A stretch of 13,131 nt of DNA from Prosthecobacter sp. Lineage in GTDB: Bacteria; Verrucomicrobiota; Verrucomicrobiia; Verrucomicrobiales; Verrucomicrobiaceae. Where the stretch lies: NCBI GenBank assembly GCA_025869455.1, contig JAOZVT010000343.1:1-13131 (forward strand), read 5' to 3'. Shown here in pieces: positions 6,374 to 12,027 of this stretch. The notes beneath the pieces were generated by a model, which saw only the letters and a list, made by a program, of their open reading frames with translations, ran no database searches and was not told the origin of the DNA. The first letter of the stretch is position 1. Each line of letters opens with the position of its first letter. Both the position numbers and the translations under genes were made by a program.

Positions 6374-6982
6374 TTACCTCAGCGTCCGTGGCACAAAAGC
6401 CCACTGCATCCCCGCTGCTTCTGCCGCCACGATGCCCGCCTGACCATCTTCTAAAACCAGACAGTCTTTCGGATCCACGCCCATTTTCTCAGCGGCTAAC
6501 AAAAACATATCCGGCGCAGGTTTCCCACGCTTCACATAGGCCGGAGTCACGATCACCGGAAAAAGATCCAACAGACCATTCGCTGCCAGACACCCGCGCA
6601 CAATCGGCTCTTCACTGCCCGAGGCCACCGCCAGCGGGAAACGCCCCACCAAGGACCGCGCGTAATCAGCCACAGGCTTGATTTCGTTGACCTGCGGAAT
6701 GATTTCCAAAAACATCTGAGCTTTAACATGCGCGACAGAATCAGGATCCACCTGGGTGCCATGCAAGGCATTCAGTTCAATCACCACATCCTGCTCACGA
6801 ACGCCCGCTTTAGCGTAAAAAAGCTCTTCCGTGAAATCAAACGGAGCCGCGTGCTGCTGCAGTGAAGCAAGCCAAGCCTGATAGTGCAGCGGCATGGAAT
6901 CCACCAGAGTGCCGTCACAATCAAAGATGAAAGCACGGAAGGGATAGTCAGGAATTTCGAGCATGGAGGGGACTTCATTCAT
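6374..6982 (-). CDS. HAD-superfamily phosphatase/phosphomutase (beta-phosphoglucomutase-like)
   Basis: A 202-residue cytoplasmic hydrolase of the HAD family, subclass with a helical cap. Motif I FDCDGTLVDS supplies nucleophile D21 and acid/base D23; motif II is ASGS (S121); motif III is the Lys in RGKPAPD (K154); motif IV is LEDGQAGI (E178, D179). The DxDGTLVDS-plus-cap layout with GKPAPD is shared by beta-phosphoglucomutases, phosphoglycolate phosphatases and sugar-phosphate phosphatases, so the substrate cannot be named. ATG 6982 was chosen; a TTG at 7018 and an ATG at 6964 are also in frame, with little to decide between them. The gene starts 45 bp after proA and precedes the sulfatase, so sugar-phosphate clean-up is possible. 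Confidence 0.88.
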   Translation of the reverse strand: MNEVPSMLEIPDYPFRAFIFDCDGTLVDSMPLHYQAWLASLQQHAAPFDFTEELFYAKAGVREQDVVIELNALHGTQVDPDSVAHVKAQMFLEIIPQVNEIKPVADYARSLVGRFPLAVASGSEEPIVRGCLAANGLLDLFPVIVTPAYVKRGKPAPDMFLLAAEKMGVDPKDCLVLEDGQAGIVAAEAAGMQWAFVPRTLR

Positions 6983-6999
6983 ACCCCGAGAACACCAAA

Positions 7000-7029
7000 A
7001 GTCGAACTCGGAGTGCAATCACTTCGACT
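7000..7029. repeat. Hairpin between proA and the HAD gene
   Basis: AGTCGAA at 7000-7006 pairs exactly with TTCGACT at 7023-7029 across a 16-nt loop, overlapping the proA stop codon. No T run follows, so it is not a convincing terminator. A similar ACTTCGA-type hairpin occurs at 10312-10338, so both may belong to a dispersed intergenic repeat. Confidence 0.35.
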
Positions 7030-8299
7030 ACCTCACCTGCCCGGATCCATCCACCAGATACTTGTAACTGCATAGCTCTGCCAATCCCATGGGACCGCGC
7101 GCATGCAACTTGTCCGTACTGATACCGATCTCTGCCCCGAAACCAAACTCGCCCCCATCATTGAAGCGGGTGCTTGCGTTATGCATGACCACCGCACTGT
7201 CCACCTCATGCTGGAAGCGTTCCGCAACGGCACGATTCTGAGTGATGATGCTGTCCGTGTGGTGACTACCGTATTGGTTGATATGCGTGATCGCTTCATC
7301 CAGCCCAGCTACGGTTTTAGCAGAGAGAATCAGGTCCAGCCACTCGGTTCCCCAATCCTGCTCCGTCGCAGGTTCGCTTGGTACGCCTAGCAAAGCCTGG
7401 GCCTCGCCATCGGCATGGATGCTCACCTTCGCGGCCAGCAAACGCTGCCCCACCAAGGGATAAAAGGTCGGCGCGATGTCCCGATTGACCAAAATGGTCT
7501 CCAGGGCATTGCACACCCCAGGCTTCTGTGACTTCGCATTCACAATGATGTCCGCCGCCATGTTTTGGTCCGCATCGGCATGGACATACACATGACAAAC
7601 ACCGTCATAATGCTTGATCACAGGCATACGAGCACTGGCCACCACTTTCTCGATCAGCCCCTTGCCTCCGCGTGGGATGATCAGGTCCAAATACTGATCC
7701 ATCTGCGCCATGTGCTCCACACTGGCCCGATCCGTAAAAGGAATGAGCTGTACACTGTCCGCAGGCAGGCCCGCTTTGGCACCACCCGCCTGGAGAGCTG
7801 CCGCCAGGGCCACATTCGAATGAATTGCCTCACTGCCGCCGCGCAGCAGCGTGGCATTGCCCGTCTTAAAGCACAGGCTCGCGGCATCCGTCGTCACATT
7901 CGGACGGGATTCAAAAATGATGCCAATGACGCCAATCGGGACGCGCTTCTTGGTGATGTGCAGACCATTGGGACGATCCCACTCCGTCAGCACCTCCCCC
8001 ACAGGATCAGGCAACATCGCCACTTCCCGCACCGCTTGGGCAATAGCCACCAGCCGCTTAGGGTCCAGAGTCAGACGATCCAGCATCGCTTTCGACAGGC
8101 CATTCTCCTCAGCACGCACCAGGTCCTTGGCATTCTCTTCCAAAAGGGTGACTTCCCGCGCCTGGATCTCATCGGCCATGGCCAATAGAATCGCATTTTT
8201 CTGTTCCGTGCTCAGTTTCACCAGTTCGCGTGAAGCCGCACGAGCACGGCGGCCCATGTCATGAATGGCAGATTGGATTTCAGAATCGGTCATATTCAT
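7028..8299 (-). CDS. proA: Gamma-glutamyl phosphate reductase (glutamate-5-semialdehyde dehydrogenase)
   Basis: Second step of proline synthesis: NADPH-dependent reduction of gamma-glutamyl phosphate to glutamate-5-semialdehyde, in the cytoplasm. The whole 423-residue product follows ProA (E. coli ProA is 417). Hallmarks are ESRPNVTTDAASLCFKTGNA at 130-149, IPRGGKGLI near 208, the catalytic Cys in QKPGVCNALET (C263), and the C-terminal block HNASTRFNDGGEFGFGAEIG followed by LHARGPMGL. ATG 8299 was chosen over ATG 8344 because family members begin about here; ATG 8293 is equally possible. No proB is next to it. It is the first gene of a probable proA-HAD-sulfatase unit, which is an unusual partnership. 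Confidence 0.97.
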   Translation of the reverse strand: MNMTDSEIQSAIHDMGRRARAASRELVKLSTEQKNAILLAMADEIQAREVTLLEENAKDLVRAEENGLSKAMLDRLTLDPKRLVAIAQAVREVAMLPDPVGEVLTEWDRPNGLHITKKRVPIGVIGIIFESRPNVTTDAASLCFKTGNATLLRGGSEAIHSNVALAAALQAGGAKAGLPADSVQLIPFTDRASVEHMAQMDQYLDLIIPRGGKGLIEKVVASARMPVIKHYDGVCHVYVHADADQNMAADIIVNAKSQKPGVCNALETILVNRDIAPTFYPLVGQRLLAAKVSIHADGEAQALLGVPSEPATEQDWGTEWLDLILSAKTVAGLDEAITHINQYGSHHTDSIITQNRAVAERFQHEVDSAVVMHNASTRFNDGGEFGFGAEIGISTDKLHARGPMGLAELCSYKYLVDGSGQVR

Positions 8300-8451
8300 C
8301 AAAAAAGGGGAGAGCAGTATGGCACGGAAGCCTGGGCATTCCATCGAAGTTTAAACAACATGGCACCTGGGGATTCCATGGACTCATTCAGCCCTTCCTT
8401 AAAGGCATTACGACGAAACAGCACACGGAGACTGAAATTCACAGCCGCCAT

Positions 8452-8481
8452 TTTATAGGAACATTCAAAAAAACAAAAGAA
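8452..8481 (-). promoter_or_regulatory. Weak candidate promoter of the proA unit
   Basis: On the minus strand TTCTTT (8476-8481) is followed after 18 bp by TATAAA (8452-8457). The leader to the proA start would be about 145 nt. The surrounding 8300-8536 interval between divergent genes holds no credible gene; I see only this AT-rich patch in it. Confidence 0.25.
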
Positions 8482-8536
8482 TCTACAATGTATGTACTAT
8501 GCATTCACTTTAAATTTTGATATTCTCCCTTTAATC

Positions 8537-8647
8537 ATGAAAACACTGCCGACTCCCTCTCCAGTCACCTACTCAGTCGCCACGGCTCTGATGCTGCTTT
8601 TGATCCTTCTGCTGATCTTCGCAGGTATTCTTCCCTCTCCCGTTTGA
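8537..8647 (+). CDS. Small predicted single-span membrane protein
   Basis: A 36-codon frame starting MKTLPTPSPVTYSVATAL and continuing with an uninterrupted hydrophobic stretch MLLLILLLIFAGIL before ending SPSPV-like at PSPV and TGA. The layout (short Pro-rich N-terminus, one membrane span of about 18 residues, almost no C-terminus) is what small regulatory or assembly membrane peptides look like. It lies on the same strand as the sulfatase, 79 bp upstream of it. There is no recognisable family or ribosome binding site, so it could be a chance frame. Confidence 0.42.
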   Translation: MKTLPTPSPVTYSVATALMLLLILLLIFAGILPSPV

Positions 8648-8726
8648 TTCCTCTTTAAATCAGCCCATCAAGTCTCGTCTTAAAACATAGGAAGATAGAC
8701 GAAACGCGCTTCGTTCATGAGCGGGA

Positions 8727-10160
8727 ATGAAACTGACGCGTCTTCTCCCCGCCCTTCTGGGCCTATTTTCCATCACCATCCACGCCGCAGAAAAACCGGA
8801 TGTCCTGTTCATCGCGGTGGATGACCTGAATGATTGGGTGGAGCATCTCGGCGGGCATCCGCAGGCCAAAACCCCGAACATTGACCGCTTGGTCGCTCGC
8901 GGCACCACTTTCACCAATGCCCACTGTGCGGCCCCTGCCTGCAATCCTTCCCGCGCAGCGCTCATGAGCGGCCTGCGCCCTTGGCAGACAGGCATTTACA
9001 CCAATAGTGATCCGGCCCAGAGCGTGATGAAGGATACGCTCACCATCAATCGCCACTTCTTGGCTCAGGGTTACAACACCCTCGGCGGCGGCAAGATCTA
9101 TCACGGCTTCAACAGCGAAGGCCGGGATGACACCTGGACCGAATGGGCCGGGCTCTTCCCTTCCATCAAAGAAAAGGAAGCCAATATGAATGGCCTCAAT
9201 AACGGTCACTTCGATTGGGGTCCAGTGGATGCCCCGCCTAGTGATATGGGTGACTACAAACTCACCGACTGGGCCATCAACCATCTCAAAACCGCCCCTA
9301 CCGACAAGCCTCTCTTTTTAGGCGTCGGTTATGTCAAACCGCATCTGCCGTGGTATGTGCCACGCGAATACTTTGATCGCTTCCCGCTCGACACCATTCA
9401 GTTGCCCGTGACCAAAGATGATGACCTAGCAGACATTCCCAAAGCAGGCGTCAACATGGCAAAACCCCAGGGAGACCACGCCGCCGTCTTGAAACACGAT
9501 CAATGGAAAAAGGGAGCACAAGCCTACCTCGCCACCATCTCCTTTTTAGATGATCAAGTGGGTCGCCTCCTCGAAGGCCTGGACGCTAGCCCACGCAAAG
9601 ACAAAATGATCATCGTCTGGTGGACCGACCACGGTTGGGCACTGGGTGAAAAACAGCACTGGCGTAAATTTGCCCTTTGGGAAGAAACCACCCGCACCTC
9701 TTGCGCCATCGTGGCTCACGGCGTCACCCAGCCTAACAGCATTTGCAAAGCGCCGATCGACTACATGAACATCTACCCCACCTTGTGTGAACTGACCGGA
9801 CTACCGCTCCCAGATCATGTCAAAGGGGCCAGCCTCAAGCCTTTGCTCAAAGACCCCGAAGCAGCCTGGGATCACGTCGCCATCTGCACTCATGGCCGTG
9901 GCAACCATGCCGTACGTGACACGAACTGGCGTTACATTCGCTATGAAGACGGCAGCGAAGAACTCTACGACCACAGCAAAGATCCCTATGAATGGACTAA
10001 CCTCGCAGGTGAAGTCGGCATGAGTGACATCAAAACCAAACTCGGAGCCGCGCTCCCACCCGCAGATAGCGAAGTCAAATCCACCTCCGGCGGAAAAGGC
10101 GGAGAAAAGAAGGGCAAAGGTAAAGGCAAGGGCAAAAAGAAGACCGCTAAAGACGAGTAA
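8727..10160 (+). CDS. Secreted sulfatase resembling iduronate-2-sulfatase
   Basis: Sulfate-ester hydrolase exported by a signal peptide at 1-20 (MKLTRLLPALLGLFSITIHA). The motif C-x-P-x-R is CNPSR with C72 as the formylglycine residue. Visible active-site residues: D32-D33 in VDDLNDW, K123 and H126 in GGKIYHG, H206 in KPHLPW, D301-H302 in WTDHGW. The VDDLND opening, the SGLRPWQTGIY stretch after the motif and the GKIYHG block are typical of the iduronate-2-sulfatase-like group (SulfAtlas S1_7, from memory). Length 477 is normal for the group. The C-terminus from about 455 is a Gly/Lys tail containing KKGKGKGKGKKK, as in the other two sulfatases of the window. Start ATG 8727 has only a weak purine stretch before it. 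Divergent from proA. Real substrate unknown. Confidence 0.92.
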   Translation: MKLTRLLPALLGLFSITIHAAEKPDVLFIAVDDLNDWVEHLGGHPQAKTPNIDRLVARGTTFTNAHCAAPACNPSRAALMSGLRPWQTGIYTNSDPAQSVMKDTLTINRHFLAQGYNTLGGGKIYHGFNSEGRDDTWTEWAGLFPSIKEKEANMNGLNNGHFDWGPVDAPPSDMGDYKLTDWAINHLKTAPTDKPLFLGVGYVKPHLPWYVPREYFDRFPLDTIQLPVTKDDDLADIPKAGVNMAKPQGDHAAVLKHDQWKKGAQAYLATISFLDDQVGRLLEGLDASPRKDKMIIVWWTDHGWALGEKQHWRKFALWEETTRTSCAIVAHGVTQPNSICKAPIDYMNIYPTLCELTGLPLPDHVKGASLKPLLKDPEAAWDHVAICTHGRGNHAVRDTNWRYIRYEDGSEELYDHSKDPYEWTNLAGEVGMSDIKTKLGAALPPADSEVKSTSGGKGGEKKGKGKGKGKKKTAKDE

Positions 10161-10198
10161 AAAAACAAATCCCGAACGAGATCATCTGCATATCCCTG

Positions 10199-10268
10199 CA
10201 GGAAAAGTGATGTGGGCACTCCTGCCCGCACCGTTCGCCCGACTAGCCCACGCCCGCCCCCCTTGCAC
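10199..10268 (+). repeat. REP-associated long repeat, upstream copy (contains REP copy 1)
   Basis: About 70 bp that is roughly 90 percent identical by eye to 11097-11167, starting CAGGAAAAGTGATGTGGG and ending in a C-rich stretch. It contains REP copy 1 at 10204-10230, with a hairpin TGTGGGCA-CTCC-TGCCCGCA having one T-G wobble, preceded by the tetranucleotide GTGA. No gene is present in 10161-10460; this interval is filled by REP copies and one further hairpin. Confidence 0.8.
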
Positions 10269-10285
10269 CTTTGTGGCAACCTACC

Positions 10286-10310
10286 AAAGTGATGTGCCCG
10301 CCTGCCCGCA
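10286..10310 (+). repeat. REP copy 2, degenerate
   Basis: Starts AAAGTGATGTG and ends CCTGCCCGCA like the other copies, but is 25 nt instead of 27 and has lost the pairing of the first arm. Probably a decayed copy in the same orientation as copy 1. Confidence 0.6.
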
Positions 10311-10311
10311 A

Positions 10312-10338
10312 TTCGAAGTCCGAATGATCCACTTCGAA
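10312..10338. repeat. 8-bp inverted repeat in the REP region
   Basis: TTCGAAGT at 10312-10319 pairs exactly with ACTTCGAA at 10331-10338 across an 11-nt spacer. It resembles the hairpin at 7000-7029. Function unknown; without a T run it is not a terminator. Confidence 0.4.
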
Positions 10339-10372
10339 ATGAAGCAAATTACGCACTCGTTAGACCTTCTGT

Positions 10373-10399
10373 TGCGGGCAAGAGTACCCACATCACTTT
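10373..10399 (-). repeat. REP copy 3, inverted, upstream of the RAYT gene
   Basis: The reverse complement differs from copy 4 at one of 27 positions (a T for C in GTGGGCACTC). It points opposite to copies 1, 2 and 4, so copies 3 and 4 flank the transposase gene as an inverted pair, and copies 1 and 3 form a BIME-like inverted pair. It ends 61 bp before the gene's start. Confidence 0.78.
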
Positions 10400-10460
10400 C
10401 TTGCCGACTATATGCTAAGTGTTTTGATATAACAGTTAAGATCCTTCATGCCTTTGAAGT

Positions 10461-11108
10461 ATGAAAGTCGTCACGTCTGCTGATTTTGCACCGTTTGACT
10501 GGGAGGCCGTGCAGACCACTTACCGAGGAAGGCTCCCCCATTTGACACATCCTGACGCCATCTACTTCGTCACCTTTCGCTTAGGTGATTCAGTGCCTCT
10601 GGAAGTTTCGCGACGATGGAGTGAAGAACGATCCGATTGGTTGCAGTACAATCCGACACCCTGGACAGAGGATATCGAAAAAGAATATCACCGCCGCTTT
10701 ACCATGACGATGGAGCGATATCTGGATGCAAGCCATGGTTCATGCTTGTTACGAGATCTCAAGCTTCGTGAGGAGATTATCCGTAGTCTCTATCATGACG
10801 ACGGAACATTGTATGAGCTAGGAGATTGGGTAATCATGCCAAACCATGTCCATGTGCTTATGAAACCCATGGCAGAAAAGCCTGTTTCCACAGTGTTGGG
10901 ACCAATAAAAGGAGCCAGCTCTCGCCGAATTAATCAGCTTACTAATCGTCGTGGCTCTTTGTGGATGGATGAATCCTTTGATCACGTTGTTCGCAGTCTG
11001 AATTCCTTGAGAAAGTTTCAACAGTACATCTCCAACAATCCGCAAAAGGCCAGACTGACAGAACAAGAATACACATTTGAGCAGCGATGGCTGATTCAGG
11101 AAAAGTGA
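10461..11108 (+). CDS. REP-associated tyrosine transposase (RAYT, Y1 HUH)
   Basis: A 215-residue single-strand DNA transposase of the IS200-like Y1 group. The metal-binding HUH motif is HVH in VIMPNHVHVLMKP (H129, H131). The catalytic tyrosine is Y189 in KFQQYISNNPQKA. IKGASSRRIN (149-158) and GSLWMDESFDHVVRS (165-179) are typical of the RAYT branch and absent from classical IS200 proteins. RAYTs nick and join DNA at REP hairpins and usually are single, non-proliferating genes. Here REP-like repeats lie on both sides, which supports the call. Start ATG 10461; an overlapping ATG at 10448 opens only an 11-codon frame. The stop codon TGA is supplied by the GTGA of REP copy 4. Confidence 0.92.
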   Translation: MKVVTSADFAPFDWEAVQTTYRGRLPHLTHPDAIYFVTFRLGDSVPLEVSRRWSEERSDWLQYNPTPWTEDIEKEYHRRFTMTMERYLDASHGSCLLRDLKLREEIIRSLYHDDGTLYELGDWVIMPNHVHVLMKPMAEKPVSTVLGPIKGASSRRINQLTNRRGSLWMDESFDHVVRSLNSLRKFQQYISNNPQKARLTEQEYTFEQRWLIQEK

Positions 11109-11167
11109 TGTGGGCACTCTTGCCCGCACCGTTCGCCCCAACAAGCCCACGCCCGCCCCCTTGCCCC
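11097..11167 (+). repeat. REP-associated long repeat, downstream copy (contains REP copy 4)
   Basis: Partner of 10199-10268. The REP core at 11102-11128 differs from copy 1 at one of 27 positions (T instead of C in the loop). The repeat begins inside the coding sequence (CAG GAA AAG TGA are the last codons of the RAYT gene) and continues through GTTCGCCC and a C-rich stretch. The hairpin is TGTGGGCA with TGCCCGCA. Confidence 0.82.
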
Positions 11168-11236
11168 CTGAGTGGGTGGGCATTCTATTCAGCCATCTAA
11201 GTCTGCCCTTCCCCAAGCCTGCTCAATGACACCCAA

Positions 11237-11274
11237 ATCCCCCGACTTAATCCAAGTCGGGGGATCACCTCCTT
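11237..11274 (+). ncRNA. Hairpin followed by a 16S rRNA 3'-end-like sequence
   Basis: A perfect 12-bp stem (11237-11248 with 11254-11265, loop AATCC) is followed directly by CACCTCCTT. The 13 nt at 11262-11274, GGATCACCTCCTT, equal the universal 3' end of bacterial 16S rRNA including the anti-Shine-Dalgarno CCTCC. The stem itself does not match helix 45 of 16S rRNA, and nothing upstream resembles 16S, so this is not a truncated rRNA gene. Whether it is transcribed is unknown; the ncRNA label is tentative. The complementary strand reads as an extended Shine-Dalgarno but has no frame after it. Confidence 0.3.
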
Positions 11275-11297
11275 GCGCGTCTATTCTTGCCAATAAA

Positions 11298-11318
11298 TAT
11301 TATCTTATGATATTATCT
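11298..11318 (+). repeat. Short AT-rich tandem repeat
   Basis: TATTATCT occurs at 11298-11305 and again at 11311-11318, a period of 13 bp, in the AT-rich part of the gene-free stretch 11109-11600. It could be part of a promoter or a binding site; nothing more can be said. Confidence 0.3.
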
Positions 11319-11408
11319 AGATTCCACTTTTCCTTACTCCGCTCATTTCAAATCCCCAACAAATCCCCATCGCAAAACCTTGGTTACCAAATCATTAGAC
11401 AAAGCTTT

Positions 11409-11430
11409 CCCCATATGGGGAGATTTTTCA
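11409..11430 (+). terminator. 14-bp palindrome followed by T5, possible weak terminator or operator
   Basis: TCCCCATATGGGGA (11409-11422) is a perfect palindrome and is followed by GATTTTTC. The stem as RNA is only 5 bp with a 4-nt ATAT loop, short for a terminator but GC-rich and with a T run. It would close the RAYT region on the plus strand. The symmetric form also suits a dimeric repressor site upstream of the DGPF gene at 11601. Confidence 0.35.
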
Positions 11431-11517
11431 TTCATCCCCATTTCCCTAAGCTCAACGACCTTCCGCCACAAAACGTCCCCGTTTAAGACAGGAAAATGAA
11501 AAAAAATTGCATTTCGA

Positions 11518-11544
11518 TGTCCTGACCAAATCCGCCCGTTCGTC
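11518..11544 (+). promoter_or_regulatory. Candidate ECF-sigma promoter of the DGPF-sigma operon
   Basis: TGTCCT (11518-11523) and CGTC (11541-11544) are separated by 17 bp. A -10 element CGTC is common among ECF sigma promoters, and as I recall the ECF42 consensus has TGTCGA at -35 and CGA/TC at -10. The leader to the ATG at 11601 would be about 50 nt. This fits autoregulation by the downstream sigma factor but rests on short motifs. Confidence 0.35.
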
Positions 11545-11600
11545 ATGGCATTGAAGAACACATTCAAACATTCCCCCCTTCTTACCCATCTAAATCCATC

Positions 11601-12014
11601 ATGAGCCTGCCCCAAAATACTCAGCCTGAATACATGGTCCTGTTCCGCACCACCAAGTGGCAGCAGGATCTCTCCCCTGAGGAAATGCAAAAAATCATGA
11701 GTCAGACCATGGCTTGGTTTGAGCGTCTGCATGAGCAGGGAAAAATGAAAGCTGCTCAGCCGCTATTTGAAGAAGGAAAAATCATCTCGGGAAAGAATGG
11801 ACGCCATGTCGCAGATGGTCCTTTTGCTGAAAGCAAGGAAAGCATCGGCGGTTACCTCATGCTCACGGTTGATACAATGGAGGAGGCCATCGCGATTGCC
11901 CAACAATGGCCCATGCTAGAGTGTGGTTGCACAGCCGAAGTCCGTCCCGTCGCTCCTGAGTGTCCCACGTTCAAGCTCATCAAGGAAGAACAAATGGCCC
12001 TTAGCGCAGCCTAA
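11601..12014 (+). CDS. DGPF (YCII-related) domain protein partnered with the sigma factor
   Basis: A 137-residue cytoplasmic protein of the YCII/DGPF family. The signature is DGPFAESKE at 72-80, followed by IGGYLMLTVDTMEEAIAIAQQWP at 82-104 and GCTAEVRPV at 109-117, matching the usual order DGPF-A-E-x-K, a Gly-Gly strand, an acidic helix and EVRPV. An N-terminal strand reads YMVLFR. The enzymatic role of these proteins is not settled. Genes of this type typically neighbour ECF42 sigma factors and are their known targets in Streptomyces venezuelae. Here the sigma gene begins 13 bp downstream, so the pair is almost certainly one operon. Start ATG 11601, no Shine-Dalgarno. Confidence 0.9.
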   Translation: MSLPQNTQPEYMVLFRTTKWQQDLSPEEMQKIMSQTMAWFERLHEQGKMKAAQPLFEEGKIISGKNGRHVADGPFAESKESIGGYLMLTVDTMEEAIAIAQQWPMLECGCTAEVRPVAPECPTFKLIKEEQMALSAA

Positions 12015-12027
12015 CAGAAATTGTGTC

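Noticed and set aside
7565..8188. 207-codon plus frame opposite proA
   Set aside because: proA is unmistakable on the minus strand across the full interval.
8230..8520. Two plus frames in the proA leader
   Set aside because: They start inside proA, carry no domain and end in AT-rich leader sequence.
10818..11216. Minus frame covering the RAYT 3' end and REP, similar to another at 9986-10279
   Set aside because: The two frames resemble each other only because both cross the same REP long repeat. Neither is a gene.
11237..11265. The 12-bp hairpin as an intrinsic terminator of the RAYT gene
   Set aside because: No T run follows on either strand; the next bases are CACCTCCTT and, on the other side, TTGGGTG.
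11237..11274. Truncated 16S rRNA gene
   Set aside because: Only the last 13 nt match; the preceding hairpin is not helix 45 and nothing further upstream resembles 16S rRNA.
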